64,000 bases of DNA from an uncultured Lachnospiraceae bacterium (GTDB taxonomy: Bacteria > Bacillota > Clostridia > Lachnospirales > Lachnospiraceae). The stretch lies in the NCBI GenBank assembly GCA_949949005.1, contig CATLHM010000001.1:62001-126000 (forward strand), written 5' to 3'. The notes beneath the pieces were generated by a model. It made no database searches and had not been told where the DNA came from. It saw only the letters and a list, made by a program, of their open reading frames with translations. Position 1 is the first letter of the stretch. Every line of letters starts with the position of its first letter. Shown in pieces: positions 48,804 through 58,963 of the stretch. The position numbers and the translations under genes were made by a program.

Positions 48804-50585
48804 TTATAAGTGGGTATCCCAAACCCCACAGTAAGAATCCACCGGATCCTGTCCCACGAAAGCGTCGGCGCCTGTCATCAGCTTATCGATCAGTGCATCG
48901 AAGGTGGTGTCAAGAACGTCATAGGTGTTGATGTAGGTCCGTGCCTGAGGAATATCTGCCAGTACAAAAGGCTGCTTGGTGGAGATAACGATTACCGGGA
49001 GCTCGTGTACATACCAGGGAATCTCCCCGCCGCCTTTGGTCATGCCGAAAGCGGGCCTTGCCACAGGCTGGAAGCCGCCGGGAATGTCTACCAGGGTGAT
49101 GATCAAATCCTGTTTGGACACGAAATCCTTGATCGCATCCTTACCCGCAAAATAGAGGTTGATGTCGGGCTTTCCGCCGGCCTGCATCTGCTGCATGATC
49201 TTCTGGATGGGGCTCTCATAGATAAAAGCGTCAAAGCCCTTGGCGATCAGCTTTTCTTTGAGTTTTTCCGCAGGGGAAACCTTGTTTTTGCCCATGATAG
49301 CGCCCAGTCCCGGAGCCTCCAGTCCCTTGACGTAAACGATCATGATGCGTTTATAGCGGTCAGGGATCATGGGAAGCACATCCTGATCCTTATATTTCAC
49401 GAGAGTGATGGACTTCTCGGAGATTTCCTTCTGCATGGCCTTGTGCTCGTCGCAGCCAACGATTTCATGAACCTGGGCCTTGGGAGGCACGAGCTCTGTG
49501 GGAGCCTTTTTGTGCAGACCCATGTGAGCCTTCAGGGCCAGAATGCGGTGAAGGGCGTCGCTTAAGCGCTCCTCGGTAATTCTGCCGTCCAGATAGCCCT
49601 GCTTCATGCTCTCAAAATCCTCGTCCATATCGTTGAAGAACAGGAACATGTCGATACCTGCTGCGATGGCGGCGGGCATCAGATCGCATCTCTTCATCCG
49701 GCAGGTGAGTCCTACCATGTGGGAGGCGTCGGTGAGTACCATGCCGTTAAAGCCAAGTTTGGTGCGCAGGAGGCCGCCTATCAGCTCCGGTGAGAGAGTG
49801 GCGGGCATAATGTCGTCGTCAGCAATCTCAGGATTGAAGTGTCTTGTGTAGGCGGGCTGCATGATATGTCCGGCCATGATGGCCTCTAAGCCATTGTCGA
49901 TCAGGTTCTGGTAAACCTTGCCGAAGGTCTCATCCCACTGCTCACAGCTATAGTCGTTTACGCTGTTTGCCACGTGCTGGTCACGGAAGTCAAGGCCGTC
50001 GCCGGGGAAGTGCTTGGCGGCACAGCAAAAGCCCTTGTTGGCGTGAGCGCCGTCCATGTAGGCTTTGGTCATTTCCATGACTCTCTCCACATCGTTTCCG
50101 TAGGTGCGCAGTCCGATGACAGGGTTTTCCCAGTTGTAGAGAATGTCACTGACCGGGGCAAAGGAAAGGTTGCAGCCGATGGCTGAGGCTTCCTTGTTGG
50201 ACATATAGCCCAGGTTGTAGGCATAATCTACATTGCGGGTTGCGCCGATCTTGGTCTGGCTTCCGATGGTGGTTCCGTCCACGCAGGCCCCGTCTCCGCC
50301 GTTCTCGGTGTTGCAGGCGATAATCAGCGGAATTTTGCTGTTCTCCTGCAAAATACGGTTCTGTTCATGAACCTCGTCGGCTGTGGCGGGATTGTAGCGG
50401 ATGCCCCCGATGTGGTACTTGTTTACCGTCATTTTCAGATACTCTTCGTCTCTGGAGGAGCCCATATTAAAGAATAACTGTCCGATTTTCTCATCCAGGG
50501 TCATTCCTGCAATGGTGTCCTCCACCCATTTACAATCCTCGTCAGATAAGTAAAAGGGATTGGCTTTCATATCGACCATAATAAA
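48804..50585 (-). CDS. GH3 glycoside hydrolase (beta-N-acetylhexosaminidase-like)
   Basis: KHFPGDGLDFRDQHVANSVNDYS, GFNGMVLTDASHMVGLT; likely start MVDMKANPFYLSDED. Confidence 0.93.
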   Translation of the reverse strand, partial: FIMVDMKANPFYLSDEDCKWVEDTIAGMTLDEKIGQLFFNMGSSRDEEYLKMTVNKYHIGGIRYNPATADEVHEQNRILQENSKIPLIIACNTENGGDGACVDGTTIGSQTKIGATRNVDYAYNLGYMSNKEASAIGCNLSFAPVSDILYNWENPVIGLRTYGNDVERVMEMTKAYMDGAHANKGFCCAAKHFPGDGLDFRDQHVANSVNDYSCEQWDETFGKVYQNLIDNGLEAIMAGHIMQPAYTRHFNPEIADDDIMPATLSPELIGGLLRTKLGFNGMVLTDASHMVGLTCRMKRCDLMPAAIAAGIDMFLFFNDMDEDFESMKQGYLDGRITEERLSDALHRILALKAHMGLHKKAPTELVPPKAQVHEIVGCDEHKAMQKEISEKSITLVKYKDQDVLPMIPDRYKRIMIVYVKGLEAPGLGAIMGKNKVSPAEKLKEKLIAKGFDAFIYESPIQKIMQQMQAGGKPDINLYFAGKDAIKDFVSKQDLIITLVDIPGGFQPVARPAFGMTKGGGEIPWYVHELPVIVISTKQPFVLADIPQARTYINTYDVLDTTFDALIDKLMTGADAFVGQDPVDSYCGVWDTHL

Positions 50586-50642
50586 ATCTCTCCTTTCGAT
50601 GGTATATTTTTTATTTTTGGTAATCATACATTGTCATGAAAA

Positions 50643-51482
50643 TTATTTCAGGTTATCCAAAAAGGCGTCAATTTTTTCCTGCTGGTAAGCCCCCTCATAG
50701 CTTCCATTCAAAAGCTTTTCCAGGGCCTGGTCTATAAATTCTTTCCAGGACTGCGCCTCATGGCGAACCAGGATGGGGTAGTAGAACACCCCGTTTTTCC
50801 TGGCGGCGTCCAGATCGCCGGGGGCATCTCCGCACATCAGCACGTGATCCCTGGCGTAGCCGGCCTTAAGGAGCTCGCCGATACAAAAGGCCTTGCTGCC
50901 GGAGTCCTGAGCCAGCACAATATCCGTGTGGGGAAGCAGTTCATAGCGCTCCCATTCCTCTAAAACGGCATCGAGATTGGCGCTGGAAACAATCGCCACA
51001 TCCACCTTTTCATGAGCAAAGGCAAGGGCTTCTTTTACGCCCTCAAAGGGAAGCTTCTCCTCGTCGGGAAGCCGGTTGATGGAGGCATTTACCGCCTTGC
51101 TCCAGGAAAGGGCCTTTTTGAGGCTTACGCTGTCATTGGCGGCAATAGCCTTTTCCAGTGCGCCGTTGGAAAGTTCCGGGCTTTCCTCCACCCAGCGGGT
51201 GAGGGTGTCCAAATCTTCGATGGCGGTATACTTCTCATTGATCTCGGTAAGGGCGATGGAAAGTCCCTTATAACGGTTGATGCCGCGGGTCATGGTGTAG
51301 AGATTGATGTCGTTCCAGCGGCTTAAAATCTCATCCTGCCATTCCTCTAAGCCCCATTCCGCCACCATGCAGGGGCCGAAACAGCGGATATGCTTGATGT
51401 CCATGGTGTCCATGGCGCAGCCGTCGCTGTCCACACATACCAGAAAGTCTTTTTTCTTTTTATATTCCGATAATTTGCTCAA
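50643..51482 (-). CDS. HAD-superfamily hydrolase
   Basis: FLVCVDSDGCAMDTMDIKH motif I; LMCGDAPGDLDAARKNGV motif IV; TTG start at 51482 with GGAGCGG RBS inferred. Confidence 0.9.
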   Translation of the reverse strand: MSKLSEYKKKKDFLVCVDSDGCAMDTMDIKHIRCFGPCMVAEWGLEEWQDEILSRWNDINLYTMTRGINRYKGLSIALTEINEKYTAIEDLDTLTRWVEESPELSNGALEKAIAANDSVSLKKALSWSKAVNASINRLPDEEKLPFEGVKEALAFAHEKVDVAIVSSANLDAVLEEWERYELLPHTDIVLAQDSGSKAFCIGELLKAGYARDHVLMCGDAPGDLDAARKNGVFYYPILVRHEAQSWKEFIDQALEKLLNGSYEGAYQQEKIDAFLDNLK

Positions 51483-51585
51483 AATGTTCCGCTCCTTTAT
51501 GCTGCTTATGCTGCGCCGCAGAGACTCTCCGGCATCTGCCTGCCTGTTGTATTGCGGCGCAGAGAATAATCTTTTGGTTTTGCGC

Positions 51586-53853
51586 TTATTTCTTGTCAAT
51601 TAAAATAAGCTGGGCGTTAATGGTTTCAAGAAAACCTTCGGGAGCCATGCCGCCTGCCATTGCTACCATCTTTTCGGGAGTGGAGAATTTTACCATATCC
51701 CACATGCCCACGCCGGGCTCGAGCTTCATGTTCATGGAGAGTTTGATGGCGTCTGTCATAACCTTGAGGGCCTCGGGACACTCCGCCAGCTCCTCCATGG
51801 TATTGTGAATGTTGTATTTCCCCTCCGGGAACTCCATGGGAGCGTTCAGATCCAGATCGCCTGCCAGCTTGAACCAGTTGGCAACGCCCTCCGCCCTTTC
51901 GTTTACTTCCGGCAGGACATAGATGGAGGGCTCTTTCTCCACCTTTTCAAGGGTCATGCTGTCCTTTAAGTCTCCGGCTGCTGCGGTAACGATGTTGAAG
52001 CCGTCCTTCAAGGAAACCTGGAAGACAAACACCTTATCGGCGGATTTTTCTTCTGCCAGTTCCCCGTTTAAGTACAGAGCCACGCTGGGCTGATTGGAGT
52101 AAACCCTGATCTCGGTGGTCTCTCCCGCTCTCTGGGCGTAGCGCCTGCCTGCAAGATGAAGCATGGGCTTTTTGCTCCAGTAGGCCTGATAAACAAAGTA
52201 GCTGTCCTTTTTGGTCTTGCGGTCAATGGTGACAAGACCCTTGTTGTTCCTTCCGGCAACCCCGCCTTCGTCACGGGCCGCGCAGCCGAAATCAAACATA
52301 TTCCACACGTGGGAAGACCAGATCCAGGGACGTTCGTCAAATACTTTGGCAAGGTGCTCATGATAGAGCGCCTGATATTCTTCGCTGTAGTCCTTGCAGG
52401 CAGGATTAGGGCCGTGGTAGGTGATAATGCCCTCGCAGCCGTACTCGGAAACGCCCAGACAGATTTCCGGGTGAATCTGGTGGAAATTGTCCAGCCAGGG
52501 GCCGTTCTCCTCCATCTTGCCGCCGTACCAGCCGAAGTAATTGTTGTAGCTCTCCACGTCAGTAATCCCATGCATGGGGCCGTTGATGGGGGTCATGGAC
52601 ACATGGGCGATGGTGGTGAGACGGGTATCGTCAAGCTCTTTGCAGAGAGCGTTTAATTCTTTGTGGTTTTCCACTAACTGATCGGAGATGCCGCCGATAA
52701 GGATTTCATTGGAAATTCCCCAGAAGCAGATGGACGGATGATTGTAATTCTGGGTGATCAGCTCCTTCATTTGGCTGATGCAGTTCTGGTGGGCTGCCGG
52801 GTCGGGATTCATCACGCTGATAAAGGGGATCTCCGCCCAGATAATAAAGCCCAGCTCGTCGCAGGCGTCATAGAAATCCTGGGAGTGCTGATAGTGGGCC
52901 AGCCGGATGGTGTTGGCTCCCAGTTCCTTGATCAGCCTTGCGTCCTCGTAATGATCTTCCCTGGTAAGGGCATTGCCCTTATAAAGGCGATCCTGATGGC
53001 GGCTCACGCCCCGCAGAGGAAGGGATCTGCCGTTTAAGAAAAAGCCCTTTTGGGGATCACAGGAAAAACTCCTTACGCCAACTCTTGCGCTGACCTCATC
53101 ATAGCATTCATTCCGGCGCTGAAGGATAGCCGTTACGGTGTAAAGATAAGGGTCGTCCACATCCCACAATCTGGCATCGGGCACGTAAACGGTAACCTTT
53201 GTCTGGTCGAAAGGACGGCAGGCGCTGGCAACTTCCCTGCCCTCTGCGTCCTTTACGGAATACAGAACGGTGAAGTTTTCGTCGCCCTTTGTGATCCAGG
53301 ATTCCAGCTCAAAGGTGGCTCCGCCGCTCTCGCAGGGTTTGGGGGTTACCTTAAGGCCGGGGCCTCCGAAATAATCCAGTTCAAAGTGAGTTTCCGGCAC
53401 GCTGATCAGGCGCACGCCCCGGTATAATCCGCCGTAAAAAGTGAAGTCCGCGGACTGGGGATAAACGCTGCTCTTATTTTCGTTACTGCATGCGATTGCC
53501 AGAAGGTTGTCTTCCCCCTCTTTGCATAAATCTGTGATGTCCGCCCGGAAATTGGAATATCCGCCCTCGTGATAGACCACTTCGGTTCCGTTTACATAAA
53601 CAGAGGCCTGCTGGCCTGCTGCGGGAACTTCCACATACACCCGTCCGCCTTTCAGGGGCTGGGAAGGGGTGGCAAAGCTCTTGGCATACCAGCCCTTGAT
53701 GCGGGCATAGTTTCCGTTTCCGTCCTGGCCGTCCACCGCGTTCCAGGTATGAGGCAGATCTACCTTATCCCAGTCCGTGGGGACACAGGCAGGCAGACCG
53801 GCATCCTTCGCAGTAAACCGCCAGTCCTGGTTCAAACTGATTAAATTTCGCAT
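51586..53853 (-). CDS. GH2 glycoside hydrolase (beta-galactosidase/beta-glucuronidase family)
   Basis: LRGVSRHQDR, GANTIRLAHYQHSQDFYDACDELGFIIWAEIPF, WGISNE (acid/base), VSEYGCEG (nucleophile). Confidence 0.95.
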   Translation of the reverse strand: MRNLISLNQDWRFTAKDAGLPACVPTDWDKVDLPHTWNAVDGQDGNGNYARIKGWYAKSFATPSQPLKGGRVYVEVPAAGQQASVYVNGTEVVYHEGGYSNFRADITDLCKEGEDNLLAIACSNENKSSVYPQSADFTFYGGLYRGVRLISVPETHFELDYFGGPGLKVTPKPCESGGATFELESWITKGDENFTVLYSVKDAEGREVASACRPFDQTKVTVYVPDARLWDVDDPYLYTVTAILQRRNECYDEVSARVGVRSFSCDPQKGFFLNGRSLPLRGVSRHQDRLYKGNALTREDHYEDARLIKELGANTIRLAHYQHSQDFYDACDELGFIIWAEIPFISVMNPDPAAHQNCISQMKELITQNYNHPSICFWGISNEILIGGISDQLVENHKELNALCKELDDTRLTTIAHVSMTPINGPMHGITDVESYNNYFGWYGGKMEENGPWLDNFHQIHPEICLGVSEYGCEGIITYHGPNPACKDYSEEYQALYHEHLAKVFDERPWIWSSHVWNMFDFGCAARDEGGVAGRNNKGLVTIDRKTKKDSYFVYQAYWSKKPMLHLAGRRYAQRAGETTEIRVYSNQPSVALYLNGELAEEKSADKVFVFQVSLKDGFNIVTAAAGDLKDSMTLEKVEKEPSIYVLPEVNERAEGVANWFKLAGDLDLNAPMEFPEGKYNIHNTMEELAECPEALKVMTDAIKLSMNMKLEPGVGMWDMVKFSTPEKMVAMAGGMAPEGFLETINAQLILIDKK

Positions 53854-54112
53854 AGCTTCCTCCTTTTAGAGTTTTTGTTATATTAATTGTTCCAAAAAAA
53901 GAAATTTTGATGTTGGCCTTTGTCTAAATTTGATAGAATTACCTTGTTAATTACTGCCATCTTTGACATAAATTCTCTATTAATTATAAGTTGATTGTAC
54001 TTCTTTTTATAGTGATTATTTTTGGTATTTATAGTACGATTTTTAGATCGGTATGATTTTTGACAAAATATATACCGATAAACAGACAAATTGGATCGAA
54101 GAAGAGGTGGGC

Positions 54113-55345
54113 GAAATGGATTTTTTGGAAGCAGCGGTAATACTGATCCCTTCTCTGACAGGCATGGCGGTAACTGTCTATGACGGGGATAGAAGGGTGC
54201 TTGAACAATTTGAAGAGCAATTTTGTTTTTCAGGAGAATTGCAGAGGCTCTTTAGGGCAGAGGAACTGCAGAATTTTCTGGAAGAAAGCCCGGGAGAAGA
54301 TATTTATGAGATTACCGATGCGATAGAGACTCATTTACTTGTTTTTCAAATAAGAAAGCTTTGGATTTTGCTGGGGCCATATATGGAAGAGGAGTGGAGA
54401 GAAAGTTCTGTGCGGTGCCGTTTGGGAAAGCTTGGGTTTTCACAGGCTGCCATCCTTCCCTATAAAACCTATCGCTGCAAGCTTCCGGTTTCCTGCTGGG
54501 AGCAGGCTGTGAAAGCGGCCCTGCTTCTCTTGGAGCATTCAGGGGAGAAAGGGACGAAGCGAAAGGTTAAATTGATCAATACAAACAGGGACGATTTGGA
54601 TTCTTCTCTGACTTTTTCAGACCAGTATGAGACTGCCAATATTGTGAACAGACGCTATTACCTGGAGGAACGCTTTATGGAGGCGGTCAGCCTCGGCGAG
54701 ACCGAAAAGGCCCTTGGTATTTTAAGTGAGATAAAGGCGGTATGTGCGGACTTAAGGTTTATGTCCCCGGATTTGAGGGATCAGGTTGCAGGAGCCGGCA
54801 TTATAAGAACCCTGGTCAGGATGGCGGCAAAAAGGGGCGGGCTCAGCCCGATCTTGATTGACTCTATCAGTCAGGAATATGCCCAGAAAATGCAGCATAC
54901 CGATTCCCAGGAGAAACTGGACAGCCTGACCCTGCAGCTTGTAGAGCGGTTTTGCAGGGAGGTGCAAAAAGAGAAGAAAAACAGTTACAGTATTTATGTA
55001 AAAAAGGCCATTGAGTATATGGATATCAATTTGAGCAGACCGATCACCATAGCGGAGCTTTCAGCGGCGGCAGGCATCAACCAGACCCGGTTTGTGAAGA
55101 TATTTTCCCAGGAGACCAAAATGACCATGAAGCAGTATCTGGCCAGGAAGAGGTGTGAGCTCGCGGCAGAACTGCTTCTCGAGAGCAGGATGAGTATTCA
55201 GGAGATCAGCGCCTATGTGGGGTATCCGGACAATAATTATTTTTCCAAGGTTTTTAAGGCCAACAAAAAGATTTCGCCGCTGGATTACCGAAAAAAACAC
55301 TGGTCGTCGGGAAAGCGTGAAAATCAAAACCAGAGCTCCTTTTGA
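54113..55345 (+). CDS. AraC-family regulator
   Basis: ITIAELSAAAGINQTRFVKIFSQETKMTMKQYLARKRCELAAELL...ISAYVGYPDNNYFSKVFKANKKISPLDYRK. Start uncertain (54053 or an internal start). Confidence 0.9.
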   Translation, partial: EMDFLEAAVILIPSLTGMAVTVYDGDRRVLEQFEEQFCFSGELQRLFRAEELQNFLEESPGEDIYEITDAIETHLLVFQIRKLWILLGPYMEEEWRESSVRCRLGKLGFSQAAILPYKTYRCKLPVSCWEQAVKAALLLLEHSGEKGTKRKVKLINTNRDDLDSSLTFSDQYETANIVNRRYYLEERFMEAVSLGETEKALGILSEIKAVCADLRFMSPDLRDQVAGAGIIRTLVRMAAKRGGLSPILIDSISQEYAQKMQHTDSQEKLDSLTLQLVERFCREVQKEKKNSYSIYVKKAIEYMDINLSRPITIAELSAAAGINQTRFVKIFSQETKMTMKQYLARKRCELAAELLLESRMSIQEISAYVGYPDNNYFSKVFKANKKISPLDYRKKHWSSGKRENQNQSSF

Positions 55346-55521
55346 TCCAGGGAGCGAAACGGCATAGGGGTGATGCCAGCCTTTTGGTTGAAAAATCCGG
55401 CTGTTTTTTCTAAAGACTCTTTATTTTTTCTAACAAAAAAAGGTTTTTTGTGTTAGAATAAAAACAATAGCAAAAAACAGTCAAAGCGTGCAAAGGCGCG
55501 CAGAATGTAAGGAGGGTTTAC

Positions 55522-56694
55522 ATGGGAGAAGTATGTACAAAAGTTTCAAATGAGCAGTGGCTGGAAGAGACATACCAGAAATTGCTGGTCAAGATGAAGA
55601 AGGAATGCGAAAGGATAGGGACCATGATTCCCTACAGCACCCGTGAGGGGAAGTATCACGATCTGGACGTGCCCGGCGGGATTTATTTCTGGACCAACGG
55701 GTTCTGGCCCGGGATGCTCTGGCAGATGTATGAGGCCACCGGGGACGAGGCATACAAAAAGGCTGCCGAAGGGGTGGAAGAGAGATTGGACGAGACCCTG
55801 CAGGGGTTTGAGGGTCTGCACCACGACGTGGGCTTTATGTTCCTTCTTTCCTCTGTGGCGAATTACCGGGTAACCAAAAATATGGATTCCAGACGCCGCA
55901 GCCTTCACGCGGCAAACCTGCTGGCAGGGCGCTATAATCTGGCCGGAAAGTATATCCGCGCGTGGAATGACGATATGGGAGCAATTGCCAAGGGGAAAAG
56001 CTTAAGCGGCGGGATGATCATCGACTGCCTGATGAATATTCCTTTGCTTTACTGGGCAAGTGAGGAGACAGGGGATCCCCGCTTTACGCAGATCGCGGTG
56101 AACCATGCCAAAACGGCCCAGCAGTATATTGTGCGCCCGGACGGAAGCTGTAACCATATCGTGATCTTCGACCCGGAAACCGGGGAGTTTCTGGACAATC
56201 CCGGGGGACAGGGCTTTGAGAAGGGTTCCTCCTGGAGCCGCGGACAGTCCTGGGCGGTTTACGGGTTTGCCTTAAGCTACCGGCACACCGGGGATGAGTC
56301 CTTCTTAGCCACTGCCAAGAGATGCGCCCATTACTGTATATCCAATATGGCGGTTTCGGACTGGCTTCCCCTTGTGGACTACCGTGCGCCCGAGGATCCC
56401 GTGAAGTACGATTCCACGGCAGGAATGATCACCGCCTGCGGCCTGATCGAGCTGGCGGAGCATGTGGGAGAGCATGAAAAGAACCTTTATCTGAAAGCGG
56501 CTTTCCATATTTTAAGAGCCTGCGACGAGAAGTTTGATAACTGGGATCCGGAGCAGGATTCTATCGTAGACGGCGGAACCTTCTTTTATCATGATCCCAC
56601 AGGGGAGAATACGGAGGTGCCGATTATCTATGGGGATTACTATCTGATCGAGGCGATTCTGAGACTGAAAGGGAAGGGTTTGTTTGCGTGGTAA
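55522..56694 (+). CDS. GH88 unsaturated glucuronyl hydrolase
   Basis: DVPGGIYFWTNGFWPGMLWQMYEATGD, HDVGFMF, GFEKGSSWSRGQSWAVYGFALSYRHTGD. Confidence 0.94.
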   Translation: MGEVCTKVSNEQWLEETYQKLLVKMKKECERIGTMIPYSTREGKYHDLDVPGGIYFWTNGFWPGMLWQMYEATGDEAYKKAAEGVEERLDETLQGFEGLHHDVGFMFLLSSVANYRVTKNMDSRRRSLHAANLLAGRYNLAGKYIRAWNDDMGAIAKGKSLSGGMIIDCLMNIPLLYWASEETGDPRFTQIAVNHAKTAQQYIVRPDGSCNHIVIFDPETGEFLDNPGGQGFEKGSSWSRGQSWAVYGFALSYRHTGDESFLATAKRCAHYCISNMAVSDWLPLVDYRAPEDPVKYDSTAGMITACGLIELAEHVGEHEKNLYLKAAFHILRACDEKFDNWDPEQDSIVDGGTFFYHDPTGENTEVPIIYGDYYLIEAILRLKGKGLFAW

Positions 56695-56701
56695 GTGATA
56701 G

Positions 56702-56902
56702 ATGGAAATCGTGAATAGCATTCTATTCTCAGCGAAACTGCCGGAGAGCATGGTCACGAGAGAGCAGGCGAAGGCGGCGGTTGAACAGATGCGCAGTCAG
56801 GCAGCGGATATGCGGGAAATGAGTCTTGGAGAGATTAATGCGGAGATTAGCGCTGCACGGTCGGAGCGCAAGGCCAAAAAGAAAAGGGCAGGAGAGAAAT
56901 GA
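56702..56902 (+). CDS. Small antitoxin-like protein
   Basis: 66 aa; SLGEINAEISAARSERKAKKKR C-terminus typical of small RelB-like antitoxin ORFs; no toxin immediately downstream. Confidence 0.5.
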   Translation: MEIVNSILFSAKLPESMVTREQAKAAVEQMRSQAADMREMSLGEINAEISAARSERKAKKKRAGEK

Positions 56903-56999
56903 GGATTAGCAATTTTTTTTCTAAAAAATGACAGTTTGCCTGCTGTTCAGGATACTCAATCAATGGTATACTATATACAAAAAAAAGGAGGGCGAGAAA

Positions 57000-57431
57000 T
57001 TGGCAAATGTTTTTGACACGGCAAAATATATTCTGGAACAGTCCGGCACTATGTCAACTATGAAACTCCAGAAGTTGTGCTATTATTCTCAGGCATGGTC
57101 TCTTGTCTGGGACGATTCTCCTTTATTTGAAGAGGACTTTCAGGCATGGGCGAATGGTCCGGTATGCCCTGAGTTGTTCTTTAAAACACAAGGCAAATAC
57201 TCGGTAAATGCCAGCGATGAAACTGGTGGCGAGAGGGATTTGTCGGATAATCAGAGAGATACTATTGATAGAGTATTAGAACATTATGGAGGCCACAATG
57301 CTCAGTGGCTCAGCCAGTTGACACATATGGAGGAACCCTGGATTAAGGCAAGAGCGGGAGTTGCATCTGGGGCAGGATGTAGTAATGTGATTACAAAGGA
57401 AAGTATGGCATTATACTATGGCGGGCTCTAA
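57000..57431 (+). CDS. Panacea (DUF4065/SocA-like) domain antitoxin
   Basis: (L)ANVFDTAKYILEQSGTMSTMKLQKLCYYSQAWSLVWDDSPLFEEDFQAWANGPVCPELF; TTG start with AGGAGG RBS. Confidence 0.88.
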   Translation: MANVFDTAKYILEQSGTMSTMKLQKLCYYSQAWSLVWDDSPLFEEDFQAWANGPVCPELFFKTQGKYSVNASDETGGERDLSDNQRDTIDRVLEHYGGHNAQWLSQLTHMEEPWIKARAGVASGAGCSNVITKESMALYYGGL

Positions 57432-57885
57432 GCGAAAAAAAGAAGTAAAACAAAGAGAAGTTCCTGATGGGAAGCGTATCGCTCAGGGGGGAGACCCTGA
57501 GCGATATTATTCAGAAAATCCTGTATGGGCTTTTGCAAACTCGGATCAGGAGATGTGGGCATTCTCGCAGGAACACATGGGGGAATTGTTTTGGAAAGAA
57601 ATTTTTCCAAGATTAAAGGCGCTGGAAACTCAAACTTGGAGTGAAATATTAGTCCGGGATAAAAAGCAAAATCATTCGCTGGATTTGGACGAGCTGAATA
57701 AGGCAGCACAAGACAGGCTGGCTTCAAAATATATAGAAGCAGAGTCGTTAATATCGTTAAGAATAACCGGTAATCACAGATTATATGGATATATGACAGG
57801 AAGAGTTTTTAATGTACTCTGGTATGATGATGATCATGGCGATAATAGTACATGTGTATGCAGATCTCGTTTAAAACATACATAA
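57418..57885 (+). CDS. Putative toxin partner of Panacea antitoxin
   Basis: Overlaps the antitoxin; C-terminal ISLRITGNHRLYGYMTGRVFNVLWYDDDHGD. Confidence 0.7.
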   Translation: MAGSKRKKEVKQREVPDGKRIAQGGDPERYYSENPVWAFANSDQEMWAFSQEHMGELFWKEIFPRLKALETQTWSEILVRDKKQNHSLDLDELNKAAQDRLASKYIEAESLISLRITGNHRLYGYMTGRVFNVLWYDDDHGDNSTCVCRSRLKHT

Positions 57886-57902
57886 TAGAATTCCCAGACA
57901 AT

Positions 57903-57936
57903 AACAGCCAGACTGGCTAAAGCCGGTCTGGCTGTT
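57903..57936. terminator. Bidirectional terminator-type hairpin
   Basis: aacagccagactggc-taaa-gccggtctggctgtt, 15-bp stem with one G-U, between convergent genes. Confidence 0.85.
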
Positions 57937-57961
57937 AAATCGCAGTAATATAATGTCGCAC

Positions 57962-58963
57962 TTATTTTTCCGCCCCCGAGAGGATTTTTGCAAACTCCCG
58001 CAGGTTTTCAGATAAGAAGTCGTAATCTAAGACCTGATTTTGCCTTAAAATGCTTTCGGTTAAGGTCTGCAGGGTACTCCTGTCAGTATGGCTGTAGGTG
58101 TCCGGGATTTTAGTATTATCCACATTCTTTTTCCAGTCTGCCTGTTTTTGTTTTTCCTCTTCAATGGGCTTTGGATTTTTTCTGTAAGACTGAATTTCCC
58201 AATCGAGCATATACTTTATGGCGTCCATTTGGAGGCGGTTGTCGTTCTTTCGGATGCCCTCCTCCATCATGGATGAATATTTGGCATATTCTTCCGGCGC
58301 AACCCTTTTCATGAGATCGCCGGTGCTGATATAATCATCCGGGGCTCCCACCAGAGCGCCCCACTGAATGTCATAGGTAACATTGCCCTGCTGATCCGGC
58401 TTCCCGTTGATACCGTATTGGGCAATCGTATTCATGGCTTCCATAAACAGACCGGCCTTGTCTTGGTCAAGCCCATCGGCCAGATATTTTGCTTGTTCTA
58501 ATCCCACCAGTATCAGTTCCTGCCGCTCCTGCTCGGTCAAAGTCCCTATGTTGTGGGGGAGCAGGTTTTTCTGAATGATGGAATAGGCGGCGTCCACCAC
58601 ATTTTCATCCGCCCCTGCCAGCCCCTTCACAAGCTTATCGTTGGTCTGGATGTTGGGAATGATGGGGTGACGACTTCTGAGAGGCTTGATGGCTTCCTTA
58701 AGGAGGCTGGCCTTTTCCTCGTCGGTGAGGATCCGCATGTCGGGACGATCGTTTTTGATTTCCGCAAGCTTCTTGTTCAGCTGCGCAAGCCCTTCTTCGG
58801 ACAGCTCCACACTTACGCCCTTTCCAAGCTCCTGAAAAAGATTGACGGTTTCTCCCCGGGCGACTCTTTCCATGTACTTTCTGTCGCTTATCTGCTCGGC
58901 CTGTCTATTATTTTTGACACCGTATTCCCCATGGTTTTGAGTCATATTGGAATTGATTTTCAT
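57962..58963 (-). CDS. Hypothetical protein
   Basis: Intact ~333-aa ORF from MKINSNMTQNHGEYG; charged, no recognised motif. Confidence 0.75.
   Translation of the reverse strand: MKINSNMTQNHGEYGVKNNRQAEQISDRKYMERVARGETVNLFQELGKGVSVELSEEGLAQLNKKLAEIKNDRPDMRILTDEEKASLLKEAIKPLRSRHPIIPNIQTNDKLVKGLAGADENVVDAAYSIIQKNLLPHNIGTLTEQERQELILVGLEQAKYLADGLDQDKAGLFMEAMNTIAQYGINGKPDQQGNVTYDIQWGALVGAPDDYISTGDLMKRVAPEEYAKYSSMMEEGIRKNDNRLQMDAIKYMLDWEIQSYRKNPKPIEEEKQKQADWKKNVDNTKIPDTYSHTDRSTLQTLTESILRQNQVLDYDFLSENLREFAKILSGAEK

Noticed and set aside
48810-49565. 251-aa plus-strand ORF opposite the GH3 gene
   Set aside because: Antisense shadow of GH3; no independent RBS or domain.
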